In this document: piece after piece, positions 1-10,364 of the stretch
How positions within the stretch are numbered: position 1 is the first letter of the stretch
Layout of the letters: each line of letters begins with the position of its first letter
Assembly (NCBI GenBank): GCA_963281255.1
Contig: OY725494.1
Location: 943,934 to 1,007,933 of the forward strand
DNA from: Aphrocallistes beatrix
Taxonomy: Eukaryota; Porifera; Hexactinellida; Sceptrulophora; Aphrocallistidae
DNA: 64,000 bases
Direction: 5' to 3'
Made by a program: the position numbers and the translations under genes
The notes under the pieces: generated by a model
What the model was told of the DNA's origin: nothing
The model's database searches: none
What the model saw: only the letters and a program-made list of their open reading frames with translations

Positions 1-2
1 CA

Positions 3-122
3 AGCGACAGAATTCCACCCTTGCCTCCCGGCTACCGCTGGTTCGAATTCAACGACAGCTCCGTTCGTCCCATCCACGAGAAGTCCATCTCGACAATGTT
101 TGGCGGGAAGGAGTCGGCTTAA
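3..122 (+). pseudogene. USP-type deubiquitinase exon fragment (C-terminal end of catalytic domain)
   Basis: Reading frame 3 encodes about 39 residues ending in YRWFEFNDSSVRPIHEKSIS followed by FGGKESA. This is the last beta-strand region of ubiquitin-specific proteases, most like the USP40 group by eye, where the family continues with a Tyr and a hydrophobic strand. Here TAA follows GKESA directly, exactly where an AT-rich dispersed repeat begins, so the exon looks cut by a repeat. The catalytic His would lie upstream, outside the window. The stretch is about 60 percent GC with C-ending codons, unlike the AT-rich genes nearby. The family call is fairly sure. Whether it is a live terminal exon or debris cannot be decided here. 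Confidence 0.55.
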
Positions 123-680
123 AACCGTTGGAAACCAGTATCTAACCTATTTTTGTAATTTGCTAAGGAATGTAACTATTGTAAACAAAAGTAAACAAAT
201 AATTTATAACATAGATTCGAAAATACGATTTTCAGAATCTACACCCCTAAAAACCCCATGTCAACCGTTGGCAGCCAGCCTCTAGAATATTTTTCAAATT
301 CGTCAAATGGTGTGAAAATATGTATATAAAGGTGTGAAAATATGCCCATAACATTTTTTATTGATATACACTATAACAAAAAAAGATATAAAAACATAAG
401 TTGTGGCTTTGAAGTATTTTAATAACAATGACAATCTATTGTAGTGTCGTGCAATGATTTCTATTGTGAGAGTGAAGTCATATATATTGCATTGAAAAGG
501 TGTGAAAAAATGTTCTCCATTTTTTTGTAGAGGTGTGAAAATTTCGCTTAGATCTTAGAACTTAATCGTAGTCATATCATTTGACACCTACATACCAATT
601 TTCATATCTCTACGACTTGCCAATTCTTCAATCAATTCGGGCAAACAAAAAATCCTAGCGTTTTTATAAAACTGTTCAAA
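120..680 (+). repeat. Composite AT-rich dispersed repeat (GGTGTGAAAAT family), partial copy
   Basis: It contains a monomer with AACCCCATGTCAACCGTTGG, then GGTGTGAAAATAT segments, and ends with TCCTAGCG followed by a T run. The same parts in the same order recur at 10130-10330, 11635-11775, 12256-12770 and 39656-40365, with single parts elsewhere. No coding sequence is seen. Confidence 0.7.
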
Positions 681-1007
681 TCCTGCTTAGATGCACCATT
701 GTGGTTTAAACGTAATTTGCTTTATTTTGGTTATATAATCGAGTTGTTATTGTGCCGCGTTGATTACATATAAGATACAGTCCACTTCCGAAAACCGGGG
801 CGCTTGTTCAAAAACTGGGGCGAGTTTGGATTATATATTTTTGCAAAATTATGTTTTTAGTTTAAAATATTATATTTGTGTATGGTTAATGTATAAAGAG
901 TTGTTACACTGCATTTATGGGTGTGGGTGCCACGATGAATTAGAGTCAAAGTACAATTTTTTACTGTCATCAATGTAATATATATGTGTCAGACTGACTG
1001 TGTAGTG
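681..1007. other. Intergenic, no recognised feature
   Basis: AT-rich sequence with two short GC-richer words (near 790-825) of the type CCGGGGCG. Short open frames here have no recognisable homology. Confidence 0.4.
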
Positions 1008-1379
1008 CAGTGTCGGGCAACCTGAATCCTTAAGTGAGCCACAATTGGGGCCCGCGAGGGGTCTCGCGGCCCCAATTGTGTCAATTCTAGTTACAATCAC
1101 ATCACCATGACCATAGCAAGAACTGACATTAGAAACCTATATGGAAGCAATGTAGCAACTAATATTATACTTATAAAAGCAAAAATAACTGAGTAAATAA
1201 ATTGAATCATTATATAATAATTATAGAATATATATTGATATTCAGCACCAATTCACACCAAAATTAGGCGGGCCTATTTTGTATTACAACACTAACACGC
1301 GGGCCCCATAATATAGTGTTTGAAGAGAGTTGCGGGCCATCAAATATAGTCTCGCGGGCCCCAGGTTGCCCCCCCGCTG
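1008..1379. mobile_element. Non-autonomous hAT-type element with 8-bp target duplication
   Basis: The left end CAGTGTCGGGCAACCTG and right end CAGGTTGCCCCCCCGCTG are inverted copies. The flanks GTGTAGTG (1000-1007) and GTGTAGAG (1380-1387) match at 7 of 8, as expected for a hAT insertion. Inside is a strong hairpin, 1040-1058 pairing with 1063-1080 (one bulged base). No transposase is encoded. Confidence 0.85.
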
Positions 1380-1700
1380 GTGTAGAGTGTGCATACGTAT
1401 ATACTATACAAGGGTGGAACAACAGTTTCGGCGGGTATGTGAGAGCCGTACCACTTTTTGGAGTGGTCTTACCTTAGCATAATGATTGAGGATGCTAGTT
1501 TACACGAACCCAAGATTATTTCTCTTAAAATTGTGTTTTTGTCACAAGCTATGCTAACTTGATACAGTACATCTAATCACTCGAAAACCGGGGGTGCCCA
1601 GCTCTGGGCCCGAGGTATCCCGGTCTACGGAAATGGACTGCACTTGTATACACCACCTTACAGGTTATCGAGTTTATTTGTAAATGTAAGAGTACTTAGA
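1380..1700. other. Upstream region of the TRAF-like gene
   Basis: No gene is seen. Any promoter or upstream exon of the TRAF-like gene would lie here. A CAG/GTTATC site near 1662 could be an acceptor if an earlier non-coding exon exists. No convincing TATA box was found. Confidence 0.3.
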
Positions 1701-4700
1701 ATGACCGTATTCGTACACCCTGACGATTTTCCAGACGAAATACGAGTACTGCTATACGTGAAGATTCAGAATCCTGGACCTTTTGGATGCTATGGAGGAT
1801 GGAGACCAGATTTGTTTATAGAACAACCGAAGGGAAGCGTTGAAAAGAAACTTCTACTCTGCAGCTTCTGTAAAGGAGCATCGAGAGATGCACTTTTGTA
1901 CCAAACACGCAGAACTATCAAACTATGTTGCTCAGTATGCGCGCCAAGCTATTTAAATTTCCAAATTGCTCAAATGAATCGAGAAGTCATCAACAAAAGA
2001 CAGGTGAGGGATTTATGAATGATATTATATACAGGGCTTTTCACAAGTCATCAACTCTAATGACTCGATTCATCGAGTCATCTGACTCGTTAATCCTTAG
2101 TATTAAAACTCGATTAATGTGTTTATATGTGTATATATTTCTATATACAGGGTGTCCCAAAAGTTCTGCAACAAATGTTGCTGATGCATTAATACATAGA
2201 TAAATAGATCGAATATCCGATACCTATTTTTAATCAAAAAATAGGGAGGATTATCTTAATTATTTTGCATTCCCAATGGCCTGCTTTTCTCAATTTATTT
2301 GCAATGCTGGATCATATATATCGTTGTCTAGTAAAGAATATTTTTTATCTCAATAAAAAAACTCATATCCGTGGTACATTTGACGTCTATACTTAAAATA
2401 CTCGCGTTCTTATAGAAGATTTCCGTTACATAAATCAAAAGTAATAATGTTATTTTAGTATTATGAATCAATTACAGAATATAGAAGTGATTAATGTAAT
2501 ATTTCATCAGAAAAATAGTGATCTTCAAACTTTACATTTTTGAGCTCCAAATTTTGGAGTAATTGGTATGTAATTATTCATAATTTTATAAGAAATGTTT
2601 TTTGCGTAATGGGTTGAGCTCATTTCTATGCTAGAAGGGTGTTAGATTTCATTTATGGAGGCTAATTTAGAATACAATCAAGTGATCTTAGTCAAATTAA
2701 CAAAGTAAAATTAGTTGTTGCAGAACTTTTGGGACACCCTATATATCTGTAACGAATAGATTGAAGAAACTGCCAGGCACAGAAAACTGATTTTTGGCAT
2801 GTGGGAGTCTTTTAGCTATGGCTCCATTAAGTTCTGACCTCAGACGAAAATGTCGACTCAACATGGAATTATTGTGTATATTAATATATCTCAAATATGG
2901 TACAACTCTCATCAAAAAATGATGACTCATCACTCTGTTATGACTTCATCATTAGACACCGATCGGTCTTGTACCGAAATGTACAACCTTTTCTAGGTGA
3001 CCAGAGGTGTTGCTAGCCCCCGAACAGCGGGTAGATACGGGTGCAGAGCGAGCGAAAAATGGGGGCCTGAAGGCAAGCCCCCAGAAAAACTTTTCACCAC
3101 GCCTGTAGATTGGCAGAAAATACTCCTTGCTTAGCTGGAATATCATTTTATTTTTTTTCAATTCAAAGAGAAATGAATAATTGATAATTCCGAATAAAAC
3201 TGAACCTGTCCTTATATAAACCTTGTGCTCTTTCTAACAATACTTTGACTTGTAACCAACAATTACCAGGTATTGATTTGACTTTAAGCTTTAGCACTTA
3301 GTGTTTTCTTAATTAATTAAAATAACTACTTAAAACCGCAAGGTGAGAGGCAACGCCTACTTAAATCTTACTGACGATGGCTACAAAGGAATTATTAACC
3401 TCGCTTGTTTACATTGCTCATCACCACACCACCACGAGACAAGCTCTTTTAATTCATTGGTTATCTTGTAATGCAATCTTTCCACAGAATTCCAATGTAG
3501 CAAAACCAACATTCATCCTAACTTTTTTCAACAAATTTAGACGAATTGGAATATTGTTCCTTGGGAAAAGTGGAGTGGACATGTCTACCCCAGTCCACCC
3601 CGTGGCGCCGCCTCTGTGGGTGGCTATTGCCGCCGCTGAGAGGTCAATAACTAATATGTTGTCCTTGTTGTTCTGACCGCTGGGCCAAACCAGTTCTCAG
3701 AAGTATGAATAGTTTTATTCCTATACCATCCTTGTTTATTTAAAATATTGGAAGTTAGAGACAAATATGTTAGCAGTGAAGAAGGGGTCTCTAAATTCGC
3801 CCTGTATCTGTCCCATAGAATGGCAGCCATGCGATAGCTTTCTATTATGTTCATAGTTATCCGTACTATGCATCTGGATAACATTCGAATTCGGATGAAC
3901 AATTCTATAGAACTATTGTTTTTCTTAGCCTAATCATATTCACCGAACCCGGGGTGGGAGCACTGGGAGGGATGGAGGCGGCTTCGAAGAGGGTCCATAG
4001 ATGTAACACAAAATTTAATTGTGGGTCCCCTAGAATCCCCATTAGCTAGCTAATGATTCTCAAAGTTCGATGCCATGTCTAGAGCTATACTTAAGTCAAA
4101 GTTATAACGATGCATGATTATCCGGATTCATCGTTTTAACATATGTTTTGCTGATTATTTAGGTTTATTGTCCATTGAAGAACAAAGGCTGTGATTGGAC
4201 GAATGAACTGAGTAAACTACTCCATCATCTAGAAGAGTGTGAGTTCTTTCCTGTGGCGTGTCCTCTGGGATGTAGAGATGAGATAGGAGAAGTCAATAGA
4301 GTGGAGAGAAGGGGAGTAGAGACACACAGGACATGTTGCTCAATGGGAACTGTCAAGTGTGATTATTGTGGTCGTAAGGTTAAAGCTTGTAAAATTAGTC
4401 CGCACTTAGTGCTGTGTGAAGAATTCCCGATTCTCTGTCCAAATGAATGCAAAGACGCAGCTGGATTGAAGCGGAAGGACGAATCGATCCATCTTAGCCA
4501 GTATTGTCCTCTACAAGATATAGTATGTCCATTTTCTCAATACGGTTGTGAAGTTAAAGCTCAGAGAAGACTCATGATACAACATGAGAAAAAGGACATG
4601 GACTCACACCTGAGACTTACTATGGACAATATGCAGAGTAAACTAACGAAACTAGAATTTAAAATGGATAATACGCAGAGTAAACTAACAAAACTAGAAT

Positions 4701-5332
4701 TTACAATGGATAATACGCAGAGTAAACTAGCAAAACTAGAATCTACAATGGATAATATGCAGAGTAAAGTTGTGAAGCTGAAAGAAAAGAATGCACGTTT
4801 TGAAAAGAAGATGGTCAAAAAAGAAAATAAAAAATTGAGAAAAATAGATTTAAAAATACAATCGATAATATCCACGTTATCTAGAGTCGAACTGAGAGGA
4901 AATCTTGAATGGAAAATTAGTGGAGTGAGAGATAAAATTTCCCAAAAAGAAAACACGTACAGTGATCCGTTCTATGTAGGATTGTACAAGTTTCAAGGAA
5001 GGGTTGATTGGAATGAAAAAGATAACCATATTGGTTTATTTATTTTCATTATGAAAGGTAAATCGGATGAGTTACTCAAATGGCCAATCAAGTATCTTTA
5101 CTCTATTGTTCTTATCAACCAGCAGCTTGATGCTAACAATGATCATCGTCGGGAATTTGAGATTAAAGATAATATATTAGAAGAGGAACCTACATGCTTC
5201 GAAAAGCCAAAATCATTCAGGAATGATAAAGGTTATGGTTTCCCTCAATACATGTCACAAGCAGATATAATAAAAGAGAAATACTGCAAAGACGACTCAA
5301 TTGAGTTGAACATCTCTGTGGAGTTAATTTAG
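1701..5332 (+). CDS. TRAF-like adaptor with degenerate RING, TRAF zinc fingers, coiled coil and MATH domain
   Basis: The CDS is spliced from exons 1701-2003 and 4163-5332 and gives 490 residues. The donor CAG/GTGAGG and acceptor TTATTTAG are both phase 0 and join NREVINKRQ to VYCPLKNKGCDW, the expected run into the first TRAF zinc finger. Residues 54-80 hold C-x2-C and CC-x2-C with no clear ring histidine, a reduced RING-like motif. TRAF-type fingers fill about 102-245. Residues 254-311 are four copies of a 14-residue unit (MDNMQSKLTKLEFK-like), two heptads each, giving a trimerisation-type coil. Residues about 348-490 are a MATH/TRAF-C domain beginning NLEWKISGVRD. Family role: TRAFs couple receptors to ubiquitin and kinase signalling in the cytosol. 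Ligase activity is doubtful given the poor RING. The first in-frame ATG after an upstream stop-free run was taken as start. The intron is packed with transposons. Confidence 0.8.
2148..2741. mobile_element. Mariner-like MITE in the TRAF intron
   Basis: Perfect 26-bp terminal inverted repeats begin AGGGTGTCCCAAAAGTTCTG (2149-2174 and 2715-2740), with TA on both sides inside a TA-rich tract. It is 594 bp and non-coding. The terminal motif is typical of TA-target Tc1/mariner relatives. Confidence 0.8.
2742..2960 (+). repeat. Fragment of a CTGTAACGAAT-type repeat
   Basis: Sequence beginning CTGTAACGAATAGATTGAAG closely matches 7697-7990 and, inverted, 8740-9006. In both forward copies it directly follows a TA tract that carries a different TA-target insertion, and in both the sequence before the tract is ATTAAAACTCGATTAAT. 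Confidence 0.65.
3002..3616. mobile_element. Non-autonomous hAT-type element
   Basis: The left end CAGAGGTGTTGCTAGCC and right end GGCGCCGCCTCTG form short inverted termini. The flanks TAGGTGAC (2994-3001) and TGGGTGGC (3617-3624) match at 6 of 8. The 615-bp body is AT-rich with GC-rich ends and shows no transposase. It lies in the TRAF intron. Confidence 0.6.
3617..4162. other. Remainder of the TRAF intron
   Basis: No gene seen. A GC-rich patch at 3950-4000 resembles a transposon end but no partner was found. The intron ends in CTGATTATTTAG at 4162. Confidence 0.4.
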
Positions 5333-5574
5333 ATATTAGGGTCTTAGCTACAGCAGAGTGTACCTTGTATTCATTTTGTAATTAGTTTAGGTTCTTCCCA
5401 CAGGAAATGGCATGCCTGAATATTTGTTCATATATTTCTGCAAAAACATTATCTTTGCGCTACCTCAAATAATGGCAGTATGTAATTATTCATATTTTAC
5501 TTTTGCTAAGCAGGTGTAATTTTTTGCATTTTTGAGAAATAATGTAATTTTATGCCAGAATTACAAAACTATAT
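5333..5574. other. 3' flank of the TRAF-like gene
   Basis: AT-rich with no coding signal and no canonical AATAAA close to the stop. Confidence 0.3.
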
Positions 5575-6336
5575 TCACGGTAGCTCCTAAGTTTTGATAC
5601 AAGCATAAATGTTTATAAAATTTATAAAGCTCACACAATCTTGGTTATTATGATCGTTGGAGATTGTAATTCGAATATTGTCGTTGATGAGAGATTTTTC
5701 GATTGCAATACCTGAAACTATATTCTGTTAGTGAGTTTTGAAATGAAAAATTGTGTCCAGACACGCAGCAAAAATCACAAATCAGGTCAAATGCTTCTGT
5801 TGAAAAGTCAGTTGTAATCGATAATCCAAGAAAATTTAGCATCAGATACCCTTTGTTTACCATGAAACTATTTCAAAAATCAATTGAATTCAGTTTTTGA
5901 GTAGAAGGTCATCCATTTTCGAGTTGAAATTAGGTACATTTGTACAAAAATATCCCAAAATGACACTTTTCTTCACATCACCAGCAATCTGATCCAGATT
6001 GTTATCACATGCACATTTCTGAATACGATATACTTCTATAAGTTTGTGGTGCTCTAAGAAAATGTGTGAGCTTTTCAGAGAATTAAGGGAATCTGGAGAG
6101 ATAATTTGAAAAGCAGTGGGCCTTGAATCGGGATTTTGGCTGCGTGCCCGGACACGATTTTTCTTTACAAAACTCACCGTACTAAATATAGTTTCTGGTC
6201 TTGAAATCGAGAAATCTCTTTCATCAACCACAATATTCGAGTTACAATATCCAACTACCATAATGACCAAATTGTTTGAGTTTTAAAAATTTTATATACA
6301 ATGGAGCTTGTATCGGAACTTAGGAGCCACCCTGTA
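5575..6336. mobile_element. Foldback mariner-like MITE, copy 1
   Basis: Arms starting GTAGCTCCTAAG and, inverted, CTTAGGAGCCACCCTG enclose about 760 bp. Long inverted subarms contain GATTGTAATTCGAATATTGT and CTGCGTGCC words. The same architecture recurs at 14758-15449 and 47733-48496. Open frames here are by-products of the repeat. Confidence 0.7.
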
Positions 6337-6919
6337 TCTAGATAGTACTGTCAGACAATGGTCCGGGGACCAGTTTTTGGACCAAATTTGGTCTCTCCAG
6401 ATGCGGATCATCATTGAGGCTAATGAAGGCCGGACATTAGGCTCCAATTTTGAAGGGATCGCCCAAATCATAAGTAGTAAATGATACGGAATTATGCTGC
6501 AATTCGAATGATTTTTAATGTACTGTCATTACGTAGTTCGAATGGATTTTCAATGTACTGTGTCATTAGTTCGAATATATGATCTACATCTTATTTGTTG
6601 TTATTAAGTTAAACACGTTAACAACATACTTTTGAGATACGAATTTCTTTCAATACAATTGCTAGTTTTCATTATCCATTTTCTCATATTCTCAGGAGAA
6701 AATGCTGCTTTACCCTGTTCTTGTAAACATTTCTCCATAATGCCAATCAACCGCCTCTTCGTACAGAAATACCCTTTTGACCCTCAAATTTCTACCACCC
6801 TCTAAACTTTAGAGGGTGATAGGATTCTTTAGAGTCTAAAGAATCTAAAGAAAATGCCACTTTTTCCTCATATTATCCTTACTATTAAAACTCGATTAAT
6901 ATATATATATACACGTATA
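6337..6919. other. Intergenic with two small hairpins
   Basis: No gene. A GGTCCGGGGACC-type word near 6362 is kin to the minisatellite at 59068. Small hairpins lie at 6797-6817 (ACCCTCTAAA arms) and 6824-6844 (ATTCTTTAGA arms). Confidence 0.4.
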
Positions 6920-7666
6920 TGTTAGGACAAATTTGCGAAATCAACAATTATGCATAATTGTTCATTTCACAACAATTATGCATAATTGTTCATCTAATGC
7001 GACAATTGTGCAATATTTTTACAATTTCGTAGATATTTACTGCACTTTTCGAGCCATTCTTTTTAATTTATTATGCCATCCCTCTAATTTAATATTAGTT
7101 CTAGGACAGTGTGTGTTCGTCGAATACATTCCACAAAATGAGTGAAAACTGCCCTACCAACCAAGTCTTCAAATTATTTTATAAATCCTTATAGGAAGAT
7201 TCAGGTCTAAATACTAAGGTTAAAATTCATTTAGATCCAAAACTCCTGGGTGAAGATGTTGCCAGTAATATCGAAAATCAACAGAATGTTTATTCTGAAT
7301 TTCTCATTGACTATCTAATTAGATATACTACATGTTTAGCTTATCTAATTTTTTGATACAATACATACATCCTCAATTGAAGAAATCGGGTTAACTATGA
7401 AAAAATGGTCCCCCGGACCAATATTCCATGGAAGATTTGTCCATGCAGGATCAAAACATTCAGCATAAGACCTTATCGCATTAAATGAACAATTATCCAT
7501 AATTGTCGTATTAGATGAACAATTATGCATAATTGTTGTTAAATAAACAATTATGCATAATTGTCGTATTAAATGAACAATTATGCATAATTGTTGTTAA
7601 ATCAACAATTATGCATAATTGTCGACAATTATGCATGATTGTTGATTTCGCAAATTTGTCCTAACA
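6920..7666. mobile_element. Terminal-inverted-repeat element carrying an ACAATTATGCATAATTGT palindrome array
   Basis: Ends TGTTAGGACAAATTTGCG and its inverse lie at 6920 and 7666, with TA on both sides. Subterminal blocks hold the 20-bp palindrome AACAATTATGCATAATTGTT: two copies on the left (6943-6962, 6971-6990) and five or six on the right (7488-7643, spaced about 28-30 bp), some with one base change. The central 500 bp is non-coding. Confidence 0.75.
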
Positions 7667-8108
7667 TATATATATGTACGTATATATATATATCTCTGTA
7701 ACGAATTGATTGAAGAAACTGCCGGTCATACAAAGCTGATTTTTGGCATGTGGGAGTCTTTTGGCTATGGCATCAAGTTCTGAGCTCAGAGCAAAATGTC
7801 GACTCATCATGGAATTGTGACGTCATTGTCACATTTTTAAAAGTTAAGCAACAGAGTTATTCGAGCATAACTCAGCCATTATAGGAGATCGGATGCTGAA
7901 ATTTTAATAGAATCTGTATACTAACATGCCTCACATATGATACAACTCTCATCAAAATATGATGACTCATCACTTTGTTATGACGTCATCATTACGCATC
8001 AAAAATTATAAAATTGACAAATTTGGTGATTTTTCGAGTGGTATCGATTATAACAGTAGGACAGACATATTTAGAGATGCTATCTCCCTTATAATTAACC
8101 AATGTGAC

Positions 8109-8188
8109 CTCCAGGCGACCGAAGGGAGCCTCCGGCGGACACGAAGTGTCCGCCAGCCGCGCAGCGCAAGCAAGCGAAGCGCGCTTGT
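8109..8188 (-). repeat. GC-rich hairpin module, copy 1
   Basis: About 80 bp with CGGACACGAAGTGTCCG, a self-pairing stem, and AAGCAAGCGAAGCGCGCTTG at one end. One of ten copies in the window. Confidence 0.75.
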
Positions 8189-8209
8189 ATACATATATAT
8201 ATATATATA

Positions 8210-8642
8210 CAGTGGAACCTGTATATAACGGCCACCCAAGGGACTGGACAAAATTGGCCGTTATACACAGGTGACCGTTATATACAGGTGATTGTCTTAA
8301 CCCTATCTAGAATGAAGCATAGTTACTACATGTAGTTCCATTACTTGAAGTAATTACATGAAACTTGTTTATCGTTCGTAACAAGTCCTGTAATAAACAC
8401 ATAAAAAGGTGAAAAGGTGATGGCCATTATAGACATGTAGTGGTCGTGATAGACAGGTGATGGCCGTTATACACAGTTTTAGGGTCAGTAAGGGACTACA
8501 AACGGGTGGTCGCTGGCCGCGTTGAGCAGGTGACCGCTATACACAGGTTCAATATTATGGAATTTCGGACGGGACTGTTCATTGGTGACTGCTATAGACA
8601 GGTGACCGTTATATAGAGTGGCCGTTATAGCAGGTTCGACTG
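8210..8642. mobile_element. Tigger/pogo-like MITE, copy A
   Basis: Ends CAGTGGAACCTGTATATAAC and, inverted, GTTATAGCAGGTTCGACTG, with TA at 8208-8209 and 8643-8644. It is 433 bp, filled with ACCGTTATA and GGTGACCG words, and has no transposase. Confidence 0.8.
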
Positions 8643-8654
8643 TATATATATATA

Positions 8655-8733
8655 TAAGCGCGCTCCGCTTGCTTGCGCTGCGCGGCTGGCGGACACTTTG
8701 TGTCCTCCGGATGCTCCCTTCGGCCGCCTGGGG
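8655..8733 (+). repeat. GC-rich hairpin module, copy 2 (inverted to copy 1)
   Basis: Begins AAGCGCGCTCCGCTTGCTTG and contains GGACACTTTGTGTCC. It forms the inner arm of the 7690-9006 composite. Confidence 0.75.
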
Positions 8734-9016
8734 TCATATGATGATGGTTACATCATATGTGAGGTATTTTAATATTCATAATCTATTAAAAATTTCAGCC
8801 TTCTATCTCCTATAATGGCTGAGTTATGCTCGAATAACTGTATTGCTTAACTTTTAAAAATGTGACAATGACGTCATAATTCCATGATGAGTCAACATTT
8901 TCGTCTGAGCTCAGAACTTAGTGGAGCCATAGCAAAAAAACTCCCACATTCCAAAAATCAGATTTCTGTGCCTGACAGTTTTTTCAATCAATTCGTTACA
9001 GATATATATATATATA

Positions 9017-9419
9017 CAGTCGAACCTGCTATAACGGCCACTCTATATAACGATCACCTGTCTATAGCGGCCACTAATGAACAGTCCCGTCCGAAATTCC
9101 ATAATATTGAACCTGTGTATAGCGATCACCTGCTCAACGCGGCCAGCGACCACCCGTTTGTAGTCCCTTACTCACCCAAAAACTGTGTATAACGGCCATC
9201 ACCTTTTTCACCTTTTTATGTGTTTATTACAGGACCTGTAACGAACGATAGACAAGTTCATGTAATTACATCAAGTAATGGATTTCTAAAAACTTGATAT
9301 TTATTGCACTACGTTGATACCTTTTGAGGATTAAGACAATCACCTGTATATAACGGTCACCTGTGTATAACGGCCAATTTTGTCCAGACTTGGGTGGCCG
9401 TTATATACAGGTTTCACTG
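9017..9419. mobile_element. Tigger/pogo-like MITE, copy B
   Basis: Ends CAGTCGAACCTGCTATAACG and, inverted, GTTATATACAGGTTTCACTG, with TA at 9015-9016 and 9420-9421. It is inserted in the same TA tract type as copy A and carries the same internal words in opposite order. Confidence 0.8.
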
Positions 9420-10129
9420 TATATATATATAATGACTATACATTGAAAATTCATTCGTGACGTCAAATGACGTCAAAATTCTACACGATTGAACTGGCTT
9501 TTGTGTGACGTAGATCACGATATATCTCAATTAGCTTAAGAATGATATGCTTTGTACTTGTACCATTCATTTTAAAGACAAGTGAAAGGCCTTTAACTGT
9601 AGAATGCGATCATTTATATGGCTTCAGTGGTGGCATAGAAAATGGCTGGGAGACATCCGCGATATCGAGGACACTGTGTCCCCAGTCAACATTCTACGGT
9701 GAAGCTCCTAAATCGACATAATCCGCGCCTGGTCTAGTTAACCGTGGGGTTTGGATAACTGACGTTCTACAGCAGTGGCTCCCACACTTTTTCCTCTAAT
9801 TCCACCCCTTTTATAATACCATTTTTGGTATTCCCCCCTTTCCCAAATTTGTAATTTGAAATATATATACTAAAGATACTTTAATCATGTAAAAGTAGCA
9901 GAACAAATGTGAACTATTACATTAGCATTTTCTTTAAGTGTGGTTGTGAAATTGTTTATGTTTGGTTGCAATAATTTGTCCAATACGAAGGCAAATGGAA
10001 CTAAGTGCAACCTTGATACCTGATTCGTATAGGTTTGAATGAAGAATGTACTTTCTAACTTACCTACAAAATATAATCAGTCAATATAGTGAATGTATTG
10101 TGAACCAAAATAAACAAAATATTTAAAAA
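9420..10129. other. Intergenic, no gene
   Basis: AT-rich. At 9775, CAGTGGCTCCCACAC resembles a hAT terminus of the CAGTGGTTCCCA type, but no matching second end was found. Confidence 0.4.
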
Positions 10130-10330
10130 AACAATTTTCGAAATCTAGACTCCTAAAAGCCCATGTTAACCGTTGGAAGCTAGTCTCTAGGATATTCTTC
10201 AAAATTCGTCAAATGGTGTAAAAATATGCATATAAAACTGTGAAAATGTACACATAACCTCTTTTATTACAATACACAATCGTAAAATTAAGATATCTAT
10301 ACAAGTTATTACTTTGAAATATTAATTTCA
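10130..10330 (+). repeat. GGTGTGAAAAT-family repeat fragment
   Basis: Matches the monomer with CCCATGTTAACCGTTGGAAG and the following TCGTCAAATGGTGTAAAAAT segment seen in other copies. Confidence 0.65.
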
Positions 10331-10364
10331 ATGAACATAAAACTTGAAATAATTCCTCACATGT

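Larger units (their letters stand above)
7690..9006. repeat. Large inverted-repeat composite
   Basis: The left arm 7690-7990 (CTGTAACGAATTGATTGAAG onward) pairs with the right arm 8740-9006. Inside them, GC-rich hairpin modules (8109-8188 and 8655-8733) are also inverted to each other, and a Tigger-like element occupies the centre. Most short open frames here are shadows of these repeats. Confidence 0.75.

Noticed and set aside
1925-2203. Alternative frame of the first TRAF exon running past 2003
   Set aside because: It ignores the CAG/GTGAGG donor and reads into intron repeats. The phase-0 splice to 4163 gives the proper zinc-finger context.
3377-3676. 99-codon plus-strand frame
   Set aside because: It crosses the right end of a hAT element inside the TRAF intron and has no homology.
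4561-4956. 131-codon minus-strand frame
   Set aside because: Antisense shadow of the TRAF-like coiled coil. Its Ser/Leu repeats mirror the 42-bp coding repeat.
5890-6270. 126-codon minus-strand frame
   Set aside because: Lies within a foldback MITE arm. The equivalent regions of the sister copies are not open.
8109-8188. tRNA or SINE-type tRNA head in the GC-rich module
   Set aside because: No cloverleaf, no A and B box match and no CCA-type end could be made from the hairpins.
8048-8251. Open frames across the GC-rich module (SALRLLALRGWRTL-like peptides)
   Set aside because: The peptide arises wherever the module occurs, in several frames, and always runs into adjacent TA repeats.
9775-9800. 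Complete hAT element starting at CAGTGGCTCCCACAC
   Set aside because: No matching inverted end or 8-bp duplication was found downstream.
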